NCBI GenBank assembly: GCA_016213865.1
Contig: JACQZL010000275.1
Coordinates: 1-6,088 of the forward strand
DNA length: 6,088 nucleotides
Direction of reading: 5' to 3'
Source of the DNA: Candidatus Rifleibacteriota bacterium
Lineage (GTDB): Bacteria > UBP17 > UBA6191 > JACPRK01
Positions 4,902-6,088 of this stretch are shown here, in pieces (position 1 is the stretch's first letter; the number at the start of each line of letters is the position of its first letter). Position numbers and translations under genes: made by a program. The notes under the pieces were generated by a model. That model was not told where the DNA came from. It was given only the letters and a program-made list of their open reading frames with translations, and made no database searches.

Positions 4902-5816
4902 TCAGGCAGTCCCGTGGGGCCGGCTGGCAATCTGATGGACGTTCGAGCGCTTCCGGGCCCGCGGCTTCTTGGCGCTCGCGGAGCTGGCCTTCCCGGCCGT
5001 GCGGAACGACTTGCCCTCCGCCGTCTTGCTCCTGGCCGACTCGCCCGCCGTCTTCCGCCTGGACCTGGAGGAACTCCTGGCGGTCGCGGACTTGTCGAGC
5101 GAGGCAAGCTGTTGCAGCAGATCTTCCGACTGACGCTCCAGCTCCTGGCGCTCGGCGGACTTCGAGTCGCCGCTCAGGCGGCCCCGCCGCTCCTGCAGAT
5201 ACTTGTAGAAGAGCTTCAGAGCGACGACCTTCTCCTCGCGGCTCAGACTCTGGTCCTTGGCCACGGTCCTGGCGTAGTCCTTGACCGACACATCGGTGAC
5301 CAGCCCTAGCAGCATCCGGGAGAGGCTCTGATCGGCCTCGGCGACGACCGGTGACGGCGGGATGTCCAGGCTCGCCACGATCTTGGCGGATTCCGAGGCG
5401 CGCGCCCGTCTTCCGGTCGCAGCGTCGCGACCCGCGCGACTGGCGCCACGTTCCCGCTCCTTTCCGGCCGTGAGCTGAGACTCCAGCGCGTCGTTCGCCC
5501 TCTCCTGCGATTCCGCTGCCTCATCGGGATTTCCCGGGATCGGCGTGCCGTCCGGCCAGGAGACCGCGCTGCGGTCGATCCAGCCGATGGCCTGGCCCTG
5601 GCCCGGGTCGATGTACAGCCGGAGGTCGCTCGAGAGTTCCGGGATGATCAGAATGCCATGTCCGCGTGAGAGCAACTGCGGCCGCTGAGTCACGTCCGAG
5701 CTGTCCAGCACCAGCGGAGTGTCGCGGTGCAAGACCGCCTCCATCTCCTCACCGCTCGCGCCGGAGGCCAGGCCCAGACCGGCCAGCAATCCAAAGATCC
5801 AGATTCGATTCAGCAT
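4902..5816 (-). CDS. Exported protein with SH3-like N-terminus and highly basic C-terminal tail (304 aa)
   Basis: The signal peptide is residues 1-22 (MLNRIWIFGLLAGLGLASGA, then SG|EE). Residues about 25-90 look like a small beta-barrel of SH3 type, with alternating hydrophobic strands and the ending GWIDRSAVSW. This is judged by eye, not by search. A charged, low-complexity linker (95-145) is followed by a helical region (155-243) with a coiled-coil-like segment EEKVVALKLFYKYLQERR. Residues 244-292 are rich in Ser, Ala, Lys and Arg (SRSRRKTAG, AKKPRARKRSN), giving a strongly basic tail. AGGAGG (5827-5832) supports the ATG at 5816, though its 10-nt spacing is long. It is translationally linked to the 126-aa gene downstream. 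Function unknown; binding to peptidoglycan, polysaccharide or nucleic acid is possible. Confidence 0.82.
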   Translation of the reverse strand: MLNRIWIFGLLAGLGLASGASGEEMEAVLHRDTPLVLDSSDVTQRPQLLSRGHGILIIPELSSDLRLYIDPGQGQAIGWIDRSAVSWPDGTPIPGNPDEAAESQERANDALESQLTAGKERERGASRAGRDAATGRRARASESAKIVASLDIPPSPVVAEADQSLSRMLLGLVTDVSVKDYARTVAKDQSLSREEKVVALKLFYKYLQERRGRLSGDSKSAERQELERQSEDLLQQLASLDKSATARSSSRSRRKTAGESARSKTAEGKSFRTAGKASSASAKKPRARKRSNVHQIASRPHGTA

Positions 5817-5879
5817 GCGGACACGCCCTCCTGCAAACCCATGGGCAAGGTCATGGATCTCTTCGACAGGCCGCGAAAT

Positions 5880-6088
5880 CTACTTGAGCTGCTCCGCGCG
5901 AGAAGGAAGCGGCGGCGGCCGGTTCGAGGGCCGTTCAGGAGCCTGCCCACCCGGGGCGTGGGCCCGAGGAGCCGCAGCTCGTGGGGCCGCGACCAGGAGC
6001 CTATCCAGGAGCCCTGGCCGTGACGAGGCCGAGCCTAGGACCGCCAGCCAAGGCCGCAGCAGGCCGGGGTTCTTCGATAGCTCTAAGC
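5880..6088 (-). CDS. Possible C-terminal end of a leftward gene, truncated by window edge
   Basis: From the right edge a minus-strand frame stays open for 68 codons to TAG at 5880-5882. It reads LELSKNPGLLRPWLAVLGSA, then a Pro/Ala/Arg-rich tail ending SRAEQLK. It ends 63 nt before the 304-aa gene on the same strand, as expected for an upstream operon member. Against it, third-position GC (roughly 72%) is moderate, the tail is low-complexity, and a plus-strand frame is also open here. No family is recognisable. Confidence 0.35.
   Translation of the reverse strand, partial: LELSKNPGLLRPWLAVLGSASSRPGLLDRLLVAAPRAAAPRAHAPGGQAPERPSNRPPPLPSRAEQLK

Noticed and set aside
5833..5848. TGCCCATGGGTTTGCA as a sigma-54 promoter for the 304-aa gene
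   Set aside because: It lacks the -24 GG, and the predicted start would fall beyond the ribosome site.

Overview
The window is GC-rich and bacterial. It carries a sigma-54 response regulator, Flp/Tad-type pilins, a Hanks-type Ser/Thr kinase and lipoproteins with lipobox signals. That mix fits a diderm such as Myxococcota, Acidobacteriota, Planctomycetota or a related uncultured phylum. I cannot place it more precisely from sequence alone.

Layout, left to right. (1) 1-1107, + strand: the 3' part of an NtrC/PilR-class response regulator, containing the end of a receiver domain, a coiled-coil linker, a sigma-54 AAA+ domain and a Fis-type helix-turn-helix. (2) 1371-2545, - strand: three Flp pilin genes, called here A (1371-1547), B (1938-2111) and C (2375-2545). 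Each has its own leader region, and A, B and C are each followed by a hairpin (1316-1341, 1881-1912 and 2317-2350). The 46 C-terminal residues, which include the whole predicted mature pilin, are identical in A and C and differ at one position in B. A has a strong -24/-12 (sigma-54) promoter match and B a weaker one. Pilin B has an intact body but ACG where its start codon should be. (3) 2652-3761, - strand: a Ser/Thr protein kinase with one C-terminal membrane segment and no extracellular sensor domain. (4) 3762-4032: a divergent promoter region. The rightward promoter has a perfect interrupted palindrome filling the space between its -35 and -10 elements. (5) 4033-4411, + strand: two tiny His/Tyr-rich lipoproteins (52 and 48 aa), followed by a good intrinsic terminator at 4453-4489. 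(6) 4518-5816, - strand: two exported proteins of unknown function, 3 nt apart and so probably an operon. One is 304 aa with an SH3-like front and a very basic tail; the other is 126 aa. (7) 5817-6088: their leader and, with low confidence, the C-terminal end of another leftward gene.

How the parts may work together (inference): the sigma-54 regulator probably activates pilins A and B, as PilR-type regulators do for pilin genes elsewhere. The kinase adds a second signalling input beside the pilin array. The lipoprotein pair and the exported-protein operon look like separate cell-envelope units. No RNA genes, insertion sequences or CRISPR arrays were seen.
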